Positions 9,756 through 17,707 of a stretch of 33,598 nucleotides of DNA are shown here, piece after piece. Under the pieces are notes generated by a model, which had not been told where the DNA came from, ran no database searches, and worked only from the letters and a program-made list of their open reading frames with translations. Source of the DNA: an uncultured Fretibacterium sp. (GTDB lineage Bacteria > Synergistota > Synergistia > Synergistales > Aminobacteriaceae); NCBI RefSeq assembly GCF_963548695.1, contig NZ_CAUUWA010000023.1, forward strand, positions 1 to 33,598. The letters are read 5' to 3'. A program made the position numbers and the translations under genes. Numbering within the stretch: position 1 is the first letter of the stretch; each line of letters opens with the position of its first letter.

Positions 9756-9794
9756 AGCCCCTTCCTGCGGTACAATACCCTCTTGGAGGGGGCT
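9756..9794 (+). promoter_or_regulatory. Candidate murJ promoter -10 inside an inverted repeat that covers the SD
   Basis: TACAAT at 9771-9776, preceded by TGCGG, is a good -10 with no convincing -35. AGCCCCTTCC (9756-9765) can pair with GGAGGGGGCT (9785-9794) over 10 bp with one G-U pair. The right arm contains the murJ ribosome binding site. A transcript starting near 9783 would lack the left arm. Confidence 0.35.
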
Positions 9795-9801
9795 GGATAA
9801 A

Positions 9802-11346
9802 GTGCAGGGATCTTCCCGTATGGTGCGCCACGCCATGCTGATGATGGCGGGAACGCTGGTGAGCCGGGTGTTGGGCCTGGCCCGAGAGGTTCTCGTCGCC
9901 GCCTTCTTCGGCGCGACGCGGAGCCTCGATGCCTTCAACGTCGCCTACACGCTGGCCAACCTGGCCCGGCAGCTCGTGGCGGAGGGGGCCCTGTCGGCGG
10001 CGTTCGTCCCCGTCTTCTCCCAGGCGCTCCAGGAGAGCCGGGAGCGCGCCCTCTCCCTGGGGCGGCAGGCCATGACCGTCCTGATCGCGGCCTCGGGGCT
10101 CGTGGCACTTGCCGGCATCTGTCTGGCGCCGGTCCTGACGCATATCATGGCACCCGGGTTCGATGCGGAGACCGCGGCGCTCGCCACCGGGCTGACGCGC
10201 TGGATGTTTCCCTTCCTGATCCTCATCTCCCTGGCCGCCCTGACGATGGGCGCGCTGAACAGCATGGGGTCCTTCTTCATGCCCGCCCTGGCCCCCGCGC
10301 TCAGCAACCTGACCTTCATCGCCGCCGCACCGTTCCTCGCCGCCCGGTGGGGCGTCTACGGTCTGTCCACCGCCGTGCTCTGCGGCGGGGCGGTGCACTT
10401 CGTGAGCCAGTGGCTCTGGGGCTTCCGCCTCGGCGCCCCTCTGCTGCCGGGGCGTCCGAACCTTGGGGACCCCGACCTGCGCCGGATGATGGCCCTGTTC
10501 CTCCCCTACGCCGCCGGCCTCTCCCTGAACCAGGTCAACCCCGTGATCAGCAGGATGCTGGGCTCCTTCCTCCAGGAGGGGACCATCTCGGTGCTGAACT
10601 ACGCCAACCGCATCCTCCAGCTCCCCCTGGGCCTGTTCGTCATCGCCGTCTCGCAGGCCGTGTTGCCCCAGCTCTCCCGGGCCCGAGAGCCGGAGGACTT
10701 CGCCGAGACGCTGCGGCATGCGCTTCGCTTCACGCTCTTCATCGTGCTCCCGGCCTCGGCGGGGCTCATCCTGATCTCCCGCCCCTTCGTGCACCTGGTC
10801 TTCGTTCGGGGCGCATTCGGCGAGGGCGCCTGGGAGGCTACCGCGATATGTCTGAGCCTCGGGATGCTGGGGCTGCCGGGCATGGCCTGCTCCACCGTCG
10901 TCATGCGGGGGCTCTACGCCCTGTCCCTCCCGCGCGCCGCCTTCGCGACCACGCTGTTCAGCGTGGCATCCACCGCGCTTTTGTCCCTGTTCCTCATGCC
11001 GATGGGCTACGCCGGGCTGGCGCTGGCCCCGAGCGTCGCCTTCACGCTCTCCGGCCTGGTGGGGCTGGGATACGTCCGCAGGAGGCTTGGGCGTCCCCTG
11101 GGCGTCCTCACGGGAGGCTGGACGTCCAGGATCGCAGCCTCGCTCGCCCTGCTGATCCTCGTCACGGCCGCGTACGGATATTTCCTGCCCTACGTCCCGG
11201 CCGCCTCCCTCGGCCGCCGCGCGCTGTGGTGCCTTGGCGTCATCCTCGCCGGGACGGCGGCCTACGCGTCGGCGACGCTGGCCCTGCGCTGCGAGGAGTG
11301 GCTGTGGATCCGCGAGGCCGTCGGCCGACGAAAGGAGAACGCTTGA
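9802..11346 (+). CDS. murJ: Lipid II flippase MurJ (MviN family)
   Basis: This 514-aa polytopic inner-membrane protein of the MOP exporter superfamily moves lipid II across the cytoplasmic membrane for peptidoglycan synthesis. Length and hydrophobic pattern (about 14 segments) are typical. The N-terminus has the family stretch GTLVSRVLGLAREVLVAAFFG, followed by DAFNVAYTLANLARQLVAEGALSAAFVPVF, the best-conserved part of MurJ. The start is GTG at 9802 with a strong GGAGGGGG 10 bp upstream. This is the first high-GC gene after the low-GC cassette, so it marks the chromosomal side of the boundary. The two sides may be insulated by the hairpin over its ribosome binding site. Confidence 0.95.
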   Translation: MQGSSRMVRHAMLMMAGTLVSRVLGLAREVLVAAFFGATRSLDAFNVAYTLANLARQLVAEGALSAAFVPVFSQALQESRERALSLGRQAMTVLIAASGLVALAGICLAPVLTHIMAPGFDAETAALATGLTRWMFPFLILISLAALTMGALNSMGSFFMPALAPALSNLTFIAAAPFLAARWGVYGLSTAVLCGGAVHFVSQWLWGFRLGAPLLPGRPNLGDPDLRRMMALFLPYAAGLSLNQVNPVISRMLGSFLQEGTISVLNYANRILQLPLGLFVIAVSQAVLPQLSRAREPEDFAETLRHALRFTLFIVLPASAGLILISRPFVHLVFVRGAFGEGAWEATAICLSLGMLGLPGMACSTVVMRGLYALSLPRAAFATTLFSVASTALLSLFLMPMGYAGLALAPSVAFTLSGLVGLGYVRRRLGRPLGVLTGGWTSRIAASLALLILVTAAYGYFLPYVPAASLGRRALWCLGVILAGTAAYASATLALRCEEWLWIREAVGRRKENA

Positions 11347-11444
11347 CGGACATCTCAAGGGAGCCCCGCCCCGATGCCAAACAGACGCAGAATCCCGTCA
11401 TGGAAAATTCGCTTTCCCACATTTTGCAATTTCACTTCAAGCTG

Positions 11445-11510
11445 TGAGCTTGATTTGGCTTTAGTGAGCTTTTCTGAGCTTTCGTGAGCTTTATTGAGGT
11501 TTACTGAGCT
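11445..11510. repeat. Seven-unit 10-bp phased repeat (TGAGCT array)
   Basis: TGAGCT begins at 11445, 11465, 11475, 11485 and 11505. Degenerate units TTGGCT (11455) and TGAGGT (11495) fill the remaining positions, giving seven units exactly 10 bp apart. The last four bases of each unit are mostly T-rich. The array ends about 21 bp upstream of a -10 element and sits between murJ and the AlbA_2 gene. It may be a multi-site operator with all sites on one helix face, or intrinsically bent DNA. Confidence 0.85.
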
Positions 11511-11528
11511 TTTCTTCCCCTTCTTTTT

Positions 11529-11537
11529 TGATACAAT
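11529..11537 (+). promoter_or_regulatory. Extended -10 promoter of the AlbA_2 gene
   Basis: TGATACAAT is an extended -10 (TG, one base, TACAAT at 11532-11537). No good -35 hexamer is present at 16-18 bp. Transcription would start near 11544, about 25 nt before the ATG at 11569. The phased repeat lies at roughly -34 to -99. Confidence 0.5.
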
Positions 11538-11568
11538 CATTTGAAAGGATCAAGAGAGGTGACGGCGG

Positions 11569-13038
11569 ATGACGGAGCAGGAATTGCAGGCACTCGCAGG
11601 AAAAGTTCAGGAGCGGCGTTCGGAGGAGCGAACCCTCGAGGTCAAGGCAGCACATTCGGGGTGTCCTCAGAAACTATATGGCACGCTGTCCGCCTTCTCC
11701 AACCAGGACGAGGGGGGTATTCTGCTCTTTGGCCTGGACGAGTCGTCGGATTTTGCGGCGGTAGGCGTCTACAATGCCCAGGATCTGCAAAAACGTGTGA
11801 CCGAACAGTGCAAACAGATGACCCCTGCCCTGCGCCCCCTGTTCACGGTCGCCCGCTATCAGGAAAAAACCATCGTCTCCGCAGAGATCCCTGCCCTGGA
11901 CCTCTCCGAACGACCGTGTTTCTATTCCGGAGTCGGAAGGTTGAAGGGTTCCTATGTCCGGGTCGGCGAGGCGGACGAACCGATGAGCGAGTACGAGATT
12001 TACAGCTACGAGGCCTACCGCAAAAAATATCAAGACGACATCCGTACCGTTCCCCAGGCCGCAATGGAGACAATTCAAGGCAAAGCTCTCAAGGACTATG
12101 TCGCAAAAGCGTCACGGGATAATCCCAATCTCGCGCGCCTGAAGCCCGAGGAAAAACACGAGCTGCTAAGCCTGACGCGCGGCGGGCTCCCCACCTTGAC
12201 CTGTACCTTGCTCTTTTCCCTGTACCCGCAAGCCTTCTTTCCGCAATATACGATCCAGGCAACGGTCGTGCCGGGCGACACGATGGGGGAGGTCGATGTG
12301 GACGGAGCGCGTTTTACGGACAACCGGCGCATCGAGGGGACTTTGCCGGAGATGCTCGAGAGAGCGTTGGATTTTTGCCAAAAGAACATGGGACTCAGAA
12401 CAGTGGTGGATCCGGGGACGGGAGAGAGAAAGGACAGGCCGGATTATCCGCTTATAGCACTCCGTGAGGCCATCCTCAACGCCCTGATTCACAGGGACTA
12501 CAGTCTGCACACCCAGGGGATTCCGATCGGGATGACGTTTTATCGGGATCGCTGGGAGCTGCGGAGCCCCGGAGGGCTGTACGGCAGATTGACGATCGAC
12601 GAGATCGGAAAAGTTCAGCCCGACACCCGAAACCCTATCCTGGCTCGGGCGATGGAGACGCTGTCCCTCGTCGAAAACCGCTATTCCGGGATCCCCACGA
12701 TTCGAAGAGAGCTCCGAGAGGCGAGCCTGAGGGAGCCGGTCTTTCGGAGCGTCAGGGGAGAGTTTCAGGTCATCTTCTTCAAAACGCTCGCAGTTCCGGA
12801 CACAGGGACAAGCTCGGATTCCGGACAGATAACGGAGGGCTGGGCGACGGACCTGGCCGCTTTTTGCTCGACTCCCCGTTCCCGGGAGGAGATCGCGGAG
12901 CGCCTTGGGCTGAAGTCGTGGCATTACGTCAAAAAATTTTATCTCGATCCCCTGTTGGCTTCAGGAGTGCTGAAAATGACGATTCCCGAAAAGCCCAAGA
13001 GCAGAAATCAAAGATATCATTCCCGCAGTTCGAGGTAA
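11569..13038 (+). CDS. AlbA_2 (Schlafen-like) and HATPase_c_4 domain transcriptional regulator
   Basis: This is a 489-aa cytosolic protein. The N-terminal AlbA_2/Slfn nucleic-acid-binding domain (about 10-140) has the usual E.RTLEVKAA.. start and the core SAFSNQDEGGILLFGLDE. A second domain (about 290-420) is the HATPase_c_4 type: ALREAILNALIHRDYS, then the ELRSPGGLYG loop, then NPILARAMETL. The last 60 residues form a small winged-helix-like region (REEIAERLGLKSWHYVKKFYLDPLLASGVL). Such proteins are usually annotated as ATP-binding transcriptional regulators; targets are rarely known, and autoregulation through the phased repeat upstream is plausible. ATG at 11569 has AGAGGT at good spacing. 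GC is lower than in murJ or tsaD, so this may be a second accessory insertion. Confidence 0.88.
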   Translation: MTEQELQALAGKVQERRSEERTLEVKAAHSGCPQKLYGTLSAFSNQDEGGILLFGLDESSDFAAVGVYNAQDLQKRVTEQCKQMTPALRPLFTVARYQEKTIVSAEIPALDLSERPCFYSGVGRLKGSYVRVGEADEPMSEYEIYSYEAYRKKYQDDIRTVPQAAMETIQGKALKDYVAKASRDNPNLARLKPEEKHELLSLTRGGLPTLTCTLLFSLYPQAFFPQYTIQATVVPGDTMGEVDVDGARFTDNRRIEGTLPEMLERALDFCQKNMGLRTVVDPGTGERKDRPDYPLIALREAILNALIHRDYSLHTQGIPIGMTFYRDRWELRSPGGLYGRLTIDEIGKVQPDTRNPILARAMETLSLVENRYSGIPTIRRELREASLREPVFRSVRGEFQVIFFKTLAVPDTGTSSDSGQITEGWATDLAAFCSTPRSREEIAERLGLKSWHYVKKFYLDPLLASGVLKMTIPEKPKSRNQRYHSRSSR

Positions 13039-13132
13039 CCCACCAGGAGCATTCTTCCGTTTCGGCGCGTACCCCGCAGGGAATCGTCATGAGAGGAACA
13101 CTCAACACAGGTTTATTTTCAAGGAGGTTTTC

Positions 13133-13696
13133 ATGAACAGACTTAAAAAAAACATCAAAGAAATCGCCGTCCTCTTGCTGGCATGCCTGCTGCTCTGTGC
13201 TCCCGCGTGGGGGCACGCCTCCGATGAGTGGAAAAAAGCGCTGGAGGCCCGGACCGTCCAGCTGTGGATCGACGCACAGCTCCTGGACGACATCGTCCTG
13301 AACGCCCGTGCCGAGCTGAACGTCACCTGGCTGCCCCGGCCCCTGAGGAAACGCCTGGAGCGGGATCGCGACGTTCACGAGTGGGTCGTCAAGGGGCTGG
13401 GCTGCTACTACCCCGCGAACAAGGAGGCGGAGCGGCGGATGAAGGGCCGCGACATTCTGGCCCTGAACTACCGCGCCGTGAAGAACTGGGACTTCGACCC
13501 GACGCGGCTGACCGTCGGGGGGTATCGCGTGACCCCGGAGGACCTGTTGGGGCATCGGGACCTGCGCGTCACCGGAGAACTGCCCCCCGGCACGGAGGGT
13601 ACCCTGTTCCTCTGCGTCCCCGCCCTCAAGCCCGGGAGCAGGGTCGAGATTACAATGGGGCCGGACAGGGCCGTGCTCGAGGCGCCCGCGAGATGA
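13133..13696 (+). CDS. Exported protein of unknown function
   Basis: The product is 187 aa with a clear N-terminal signal peptide: a Lys-rich start, the hydrophobic core IAVLLLACLLLCAPA, and a likely cleavage after WGHA near residue 30. The mature part is soluble and charged, with no motif I recognise. No lipobox is convincing. ATG at 13133 has AAGGAGG 8 bp upstream. The last bases ATGA overlap the tsaD start, so the two genes are translationally coupled. Its high GC matches the downstream core genes. Confidence 0.8.
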   Translation: MNRLKKNIKEIAVLLLACLLLCAPAWGHASDEWKKALEARTVQLWIDAQLLDDIVLNARAELNVTWLPRPLRKRLERDRDVHEWVVKGLGCYYPANKEAERRMKGRDILALNYRAVKNWDFDPTRLTVGGYRVTPEDLLGHRDLRVTGELPPGTEGTLFLCVPALKPGSRVEITMGPDRAVLEAPAR

Positions 13697-14835
13697 ATAC
13701 GGGGCCGCTCGACGCGGAGGCGCTGACGCTGGGCATCGAGACGAGCTGCGACGACACGGGCGTCGCCCTGATCCGTGGGGAGCGCACCGTCGTTGCCGAG
13801 CTGCTATCCAGCCAGATACGGGACCATTCCCGATTCGGCGGCGTGGTCCCGGAGTTCGCGGCGCGCAAGCATCTGGAGAATCTGCTGCCCCTCGTCGACG
13901 CCGTCCTGGAGACGGCGAACGTATCGGGCAGGGACCTGGGCCTGATCGCCGTCACCCGGGGGCCAGGGCTGATGGGGTCCCTGATGGTTGGCGTCCAGGC
14001 CGCCCGGGCGCTCTCCCAGGCGTGGGACGTCCCCGTGATCGGGGTCAACCATCTGGAGGGACACCTCTTCGCCCCCATGGTCGATACGGAGGATCTGCGT
14101 CCGCCCTTTCTGTCCCTGATCGTATCCGGAGGGCACACGGAGATTATACGGGTCGATGCCCTGGGGCGCTATACGGTGCTGGGAGGGACGCGCGACGACG
14201 CCGCGGGCGAGGCCTACGACAAGGCCGCGCGGGTGATGGGGCTCCCCTACCCCGGCGGGCCGGAGATCGACCGTCTGGCTCGGGATGGGAATCCCCACGC
14301 CTTCGATCTTCCCGTCCCGCTCAGGAACACGAAGGAGATCGAGTTCAGCTTCAGCGGGCTGAAGACGGCCCTGCTGTGGCAGGTAAAGCGGCTGGAGGCG
14401 GAGGGTCGGGAGCCGCCCCTCCCCGACCTCTGCGCCTCCTTTCGCCGCGCGGTGACGGACGCCCTGATCTCCAAGGTGAGCCTGGCCGTCCGACGGACGG
14501 GCATCCGACGCGTCGCCGTGTCGGGTGGGGTCGCCGCCAACAGCGCCCTGCGCGCGGCGATGACGGGCTCGCGGGAAGCACGGCAATGGACCGCCTGGCT
14601 CCCCAAGCCCAGCCGGTGCACGGACAACGCCGTGATGATCGCGGCGGCGGGACGGAGCGCCTGGGACCGCGGCGTCCGCAGCCCCTCCGACCTCACCCCC
14701 GACCCGTCGCTGGCGCTCGGGGAAACGGCCGCTCAGGGGCTCCATCGGACGGATTCACCGACCTCCCGCACCTCCGAAGCAAAGACGGCGCTGCGGGGGA
14801 GGCAGCGGGAACGCTCGAAGGAGGCCGGGAGTTGA
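13693..14835 (+). CDS. tsaD: tRNA threonylcarbamoyladenosine transferase TsaD
   Basis: TsaD transfers the threonylcarbamoyl group onto A37 of ANN-decoding tRNAs (t6A), acting with TsaB and TsaE. The 380-aa product begins LGIETSCDDTGVAL, has RFGGVVPEFAARKH, the metal-binding HLEGH, the SGGHT loop, GEAYDKAARV..PYPGGP, FSFSGLKTALL and VSGGVAANSALR, all family hallmarks. ATG 13693 is chosen because it sits in the ATGA overlap with the exported protein; longer extensions upstream lie inside that gene. The C-terminus is about 35 residues longer than usual and low in complexity. A decayed partial copy of this gene lies at 22328-22490. Confidence 0.97.
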   Translation: MNTGPLDAEALTLGIETSCDDTGVALIRGERTVVAELLSSQIRDHSRFGGVVPEFAARKHLENLLPLVDAVLETANVSGRDLGLIAVTRGPGLMGSLMVGVQAARALSQAWDVPVIGVNHLEGHLFAPMVDTEDLRPPFLSLIVSGGHTEIIRVDALGRYTVLGGTRDDAAGEAYDKAARVMGLPYPGGPEIDRLARDGNPHAFDLPVPLRNTKEIEFSFSGLKTALLWQVKRLEAEGREPPLPDLCASFRRAVTDALISKVSLAVRRTGIRRVAVSGGVAANSALRAAMTGSREARQWTAWLPKPSRCTDNAVMIAAAGRSAWDRGVRSPSDLTPDPSLALGETAAQGLHRTDSPTSRTSEAKTALRGRQRERSKEAGS

Positions 14836-15242
14836 GCACGAAAAAGACGAGGGACGAAGCCTCGAGACGCCGCGCCGTCATCACGGCGGAGGACGGCCCG
14901 CTCGGCTTGTCGCTGGGGGAGCTTATGGGACACCCGCCGCAGCGCCCCGACCCGGCCGATACCGCCGATGCCGCGGCCCCGGCCCCGACGGCCCCGCCTC
15001 CCAAATTCTCCCGCGTCGTCCTCCAGAGGACGCGGGCGGGCCGCGGCGGCAAGTGGGTGACGCGCGTCCTGCCCACACCCGCGCCGACGGAGGCACAGCT
15101 CGAGGCGCTGGCACGGGAGCTGCGCAGGGCGCTGGGCACCGGCGCCCATACGGAGGAGGGCGCGCTCGTGGTCCAGGGGGACATCGCGGACCGCATCGAA
15201 GAATGGTTCCGGAAGCGTGGCGTCTCCAGGATCATCCGTTGA
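14832..15242 (+). CDS. SUI1/eIF1-like translation factor (YciH family)
   Basis: This small protein is 136 aa. The first 60 residues are Ala/Pro-rich and probably disordered. The C-terminal half matches the SUI1/YciH fold: VVLQRTRAGRGGKWVTRV, then ELRRALGTGAHTEEGALVVQGD, then RIEEWFRKRGVSRI. Bacterial YciH proteins have been linked to start-codon discrimination, but their role is not settled. The TTG at 14832 overlaps the tsaD stop (TTGA), so coupling with tsaD is likely. Confidence 0.85.
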   Translation: MSTKKTRDEASRRRAVITAEDGPLGLSLGELMGHPPQRPDPADTADAAAPAPTAPPPKFSRVVLQRTRAGRGGKWVTRVLPTPAPTEAQLEALARELRRALGTGAHTEEGALVVQGDIADRIEEWFRKRGVSRIIR

Positions 15243-15385
15243 CCGTCGGCTGCAGACCCCCAGGATCAACAGGGGGACTTCATGGATTCAATCAATGCTT
15301 CTATGGATACATGGAACATTCGGCACAGAGCTTCAGACATCCGTCTTCCATCCGTCCTCGGACGTAAGAAAGGGGTTCGGCTTCG

Positions 15386-16396
15386 ATGCTCGAGACAATC
15401 GCTCCGCCCTTCTGGCACCCCGCGGTCAAGGGGGCCTTCATACTCGACTGGGATGGGGTCCTGGCCGACACGAAACTGGACTTCTCGGCCCTGCGGCAGA
15501 GGTACTTCGGGGGCAGGATCGTCCCCCTGATCGAGGCGGCGGAAGCCTTTCCGCCCCCTGTCCGGGAGGAGATCAGGGACGAGGTCCGGCGCGTCGAGAT
15601 GGAGGGCGCGGACAGGGCTGTCCCGGTCCCCGGCGCGCACGAGTTCATCGCCTGGCTGAGGGACTGCGGTAAACCCTGGGCCGTCGTCTCGCGGAACTGC
15701 CGGGACTCCATCCTGCTGGCGGCTGAGCGGTGCGGGATCGAGCTTCCTCCCGTCCTGCTCAGCCGGGAGGACCCCGCCGTCAAGCCCGAGCCCGAGGCGC
15801 TGTTCCTGGCGGCCGAACGCCTGGGTGTCGCCCCGGACGACTGCGTCATGGTGGGGGACTTCATCTACGACATGCTCGGCGCGCGGCGCGCGGCGGTCCG
15901 CTGCGTGCTGGCCGGACGGGACAACGTGGAGTGGGGTGGCCTTGCCGACGCGGCCTACCCCACGCTCCGCGGTTTCCTGGCGGCCCTGAAGGCCCCCTCG
16001 CTCCTCGTCCCCTGGGAGTACCGCAGCCTCGCTGCGGAGAGAGGAGAGGACTACCTCCGCGCCGTGAACCGGCGCCTGTGGATTCTGCCGGAGGCGGGCA
16101 CGCTCCACCAGGCCCTCCGATTGGCGCGGCGGGGCGTGGTCTATCTGTCCGTCCCGAAGGATGCCCGGCTCCGAATGGAGGACTGGGAGGACTCGAGCCT
16201 TCCGCCCCGCCTGATCGACCGTCCCCTCCCGGAGGTCCTGAGGGAGGTCCTGGTCCCGCGCTGGCCCTGCGTGCGGGTCCTGACCGAAACGGACCCCGCA
16301 CCGGCGAGGCTGTCGCCCGTCACGGTTCCCGACCTCTCGGACGCCGATCCGGACGCCTTTCTGTCCGACATGTCGGGCAGCGACCTTCCGTCATGA
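15386..16396 (+). CDS. HAD-superfamily hydrolase with C-terminal extension
   Basis: The 336-aa product has a haloacid dehalogenase phosphatase core. Motif I is DWDGVLADT near residue 20, motif II the Ser in VVSRN, motif III the Lys in AVKPEPEALFLAAERL, and motif IV VGDFIYDMLGARRA. This is the phosphoglycolate phosphatase/beta-phosphoglucomutase-like subgroup. The remaining 120 residues are not recognised. The substrate cannot be read from sequence. ATG 15386 is preceded by AAAGGGG. The gene ends 9 bp before rarA, so the two are likely cotranscribed. The 143 bp upstream show no clear promoter. Confidence 0.85.
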   Translation: MLETIAPPFWHPAVKGAFILDWDGVLADTKLDFSALRQRYFGGRIVPLIEAAEAFPPPVREEIRDEVRRVEMEGADRAVPVPGAHEFIAWLRDCGKPWAVVSRNCRDSILLAAERCGIELPPVLLSREDPAVKPEPEALFLAAERLGVAPDDCVMVGDFIYDMLGARRAAVRCVLAGRDNVEWGGLADAAYPTLRGFLAALKAPSLLVPWEYRSLAAERGEDYLRAVNRRLWILPEAGTLHQALRLARRGVVYLSVPKDARLRMEDWEDSSLPPRLIDRPLPEVLREVLVPRWPCVRVLTETDPAPARLSPVTVPDLSDADPDAFLSDMSGSDLPS

Positions 16397-16405
16397 GGGC
16401 ACGTC

Positions 16406-17707
16406 ATGAGGGAGTTTGAAGTCCCCCTGGCCGAGCGCATGAGGCCCCGGACGCTCGACGAATACTGCGGGCAGAGGCATCTGATGGGGCTGGGCGCGCC
16501 GCTGCGGACGCTCATCGAGGCGGGGCGGGTACCCAGCTGCATCCTCTACGGGCCCCCGGGCGTCGGCAAGACCACCCTCGTGCGCCTGATCGCCGGGCGT
16601 ACCGAGCGCAGTCTCCTGGAGATCAACGCCGTCACCGCGAAGGTCGCGGAGCTGAGGGACCTGGTGGAGGAGGCCAAGCGCCTCAAGGCCATGAGCGGGG
16701 GAACCTCCGCAGTCGCGTTCGTGGACGAGCTTTACCACTTCAACAGCTCTCAGCAGAACGTGCTTTTGCCCTCCGTGGAGAGAGGGGACCTGATCCTGAT
16801 CGGGACAACGACGGAGAACCCCCGCTACGAGATCAACAAGACCCTGCTCTCCCGGATGATCGTGTTCGATCTCCATCCCTTGGAGGCGGACGATCTGCTG
16901 CCCCTGCTGCGCCGGGCCCTGAAGGACGGGGAACGCGGCCTTGGGGGGTTGGAGCTCGACGCGTCGGATGCAGTCCTCCGATCCCTCGCGCTCTCGTCGG
17001 GGGGAGACGTCCGTCAGGCCCTGACCCGTCTCGAGGCCGCCGCGGCCTTCGCAGCAGCCTCGGGGGGGACCGAGCTGACGGAGGGGCACGTCGAACAGGT
17101 CGCCGGGAGCGCACACATCCGCTTCGACCGGTCGGGCGACGACCACTACGCCATCGCCTCGGCCCTGATCAAGAGCATCCGGGGCTCGGACCCCGACGCC
17201 GCGCTCTACTGGCTCTCCCGTCTGCTCAAGGGGGGTGAGGACATCCGCTTCATCTGCCGCCGCATCCTGATATCGGCAGCGGAGGACATCGGGCTGGCGG
17301 ACCCGGCCGCCCTTCAGATCGCGGCCGCGGCCTCCTACGCCGCCGACATGACGGGCCTTCCGGAGGCCCGCATCATCCTCTCCGAGGCCGTCATCTACCT
17401 GGCGGCAGCCCCGAAGAGCAACAGCGCCTACCTCGCCGTCGACAGGGCCATGAGGGCCATTGAGAAGGGGGAACTCCAACCCGTCCCCTACCACCTCAGG
17501 CCCGACGGCAGCGGCTACCTCTACCCCCACGACGATCCGCGCCACTGGCTGCCCCAAAAGTATCTGGAGGTTCCGCGGAGGTTCTACCACCCGGGGTCCC
17601 TGGGCTATGAGGAACGGATCGCCTCGCGGCTGCGCCGGCTGTGGCGGCGCTTTTCCGAGCCCCCCGAGTCCCCGGGCGGTTCCGGTTCCGCCGGGCCTAT
17701 GCCGTAA
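16406..17707 (+). CDS. rarA: Replication-associated recombination protein RarA (MgsA)
   Basis: RarA is a clamp-loader-like AAA+ ATPase acting at stalled replication forks. The 433-aa product has LAERMRPRTLDEYCGQRHL at the N-terminus, Walker A GPPGVGKTT, Walker B AVAFVDELYHFN, the sensor region LIGTTTENP, the arginine finger in LLSR, and the RarA C-terminal tetramerisation region ending with PYHLRPDG, YLYPHDDP and W..QKYL. The Walker B segment reads DELYHFNSSQQN where the family usually has DEIHRFNKAQQD, a Tyr-His swap next to the catalytic Glu. A GAGGG ribosome binding site precedes ATG 16406. The 3' end overlaps the convergent membrane protein gene by 11 bp. Confidence 0.95.
   Translation: MREFEVPLAERMRPRTLDEYCGQRHLMGLGAPLRTLIEAGRVPSCILYGPPGVGKTTLVRLIAGRTERSLLEINAVTAKVAELRDLVEEAKRLKAMSGGTSAVAFVDELYHFNSSQQNVLLPSVERGDLILIGTTTENPRYEINKTLLSRMIVFDLHPLEADDLLPLLRRALKDGERGLGGLELDASDAVLRSLALSSGGDVRQALTRLEAAAAFAAASGGTELTEGHVEQVAGSAHIRFDRSGDDHYAIASALIKSIRGSDPDAALYWLSRLLKGGEDIRFICRRILISAAEDIGLADPAALQIAAAASYAADMTGLPEARIILSEAVIYLAAAPKSNSAYLAVDRAMRAIEKGELQPVPYHLRPDGSGYLYPHDDPRHWLPQKYLEVPRRFYHPGSLGYEERIASRLRRLWRRFSEPPESPGGSGSAGPMP

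Noticed and set aside
11445..11510. CRISPR-like array
   Set aside because: Period is 10 bp with no unique spacers, and no cas genes are present.
15282..15530. Small 82-aa open frame with GGGGG before its ATG
   Set aside because: It runs into the HAD gene in another frame and its product is Arg/Ser-rich without conserved features.
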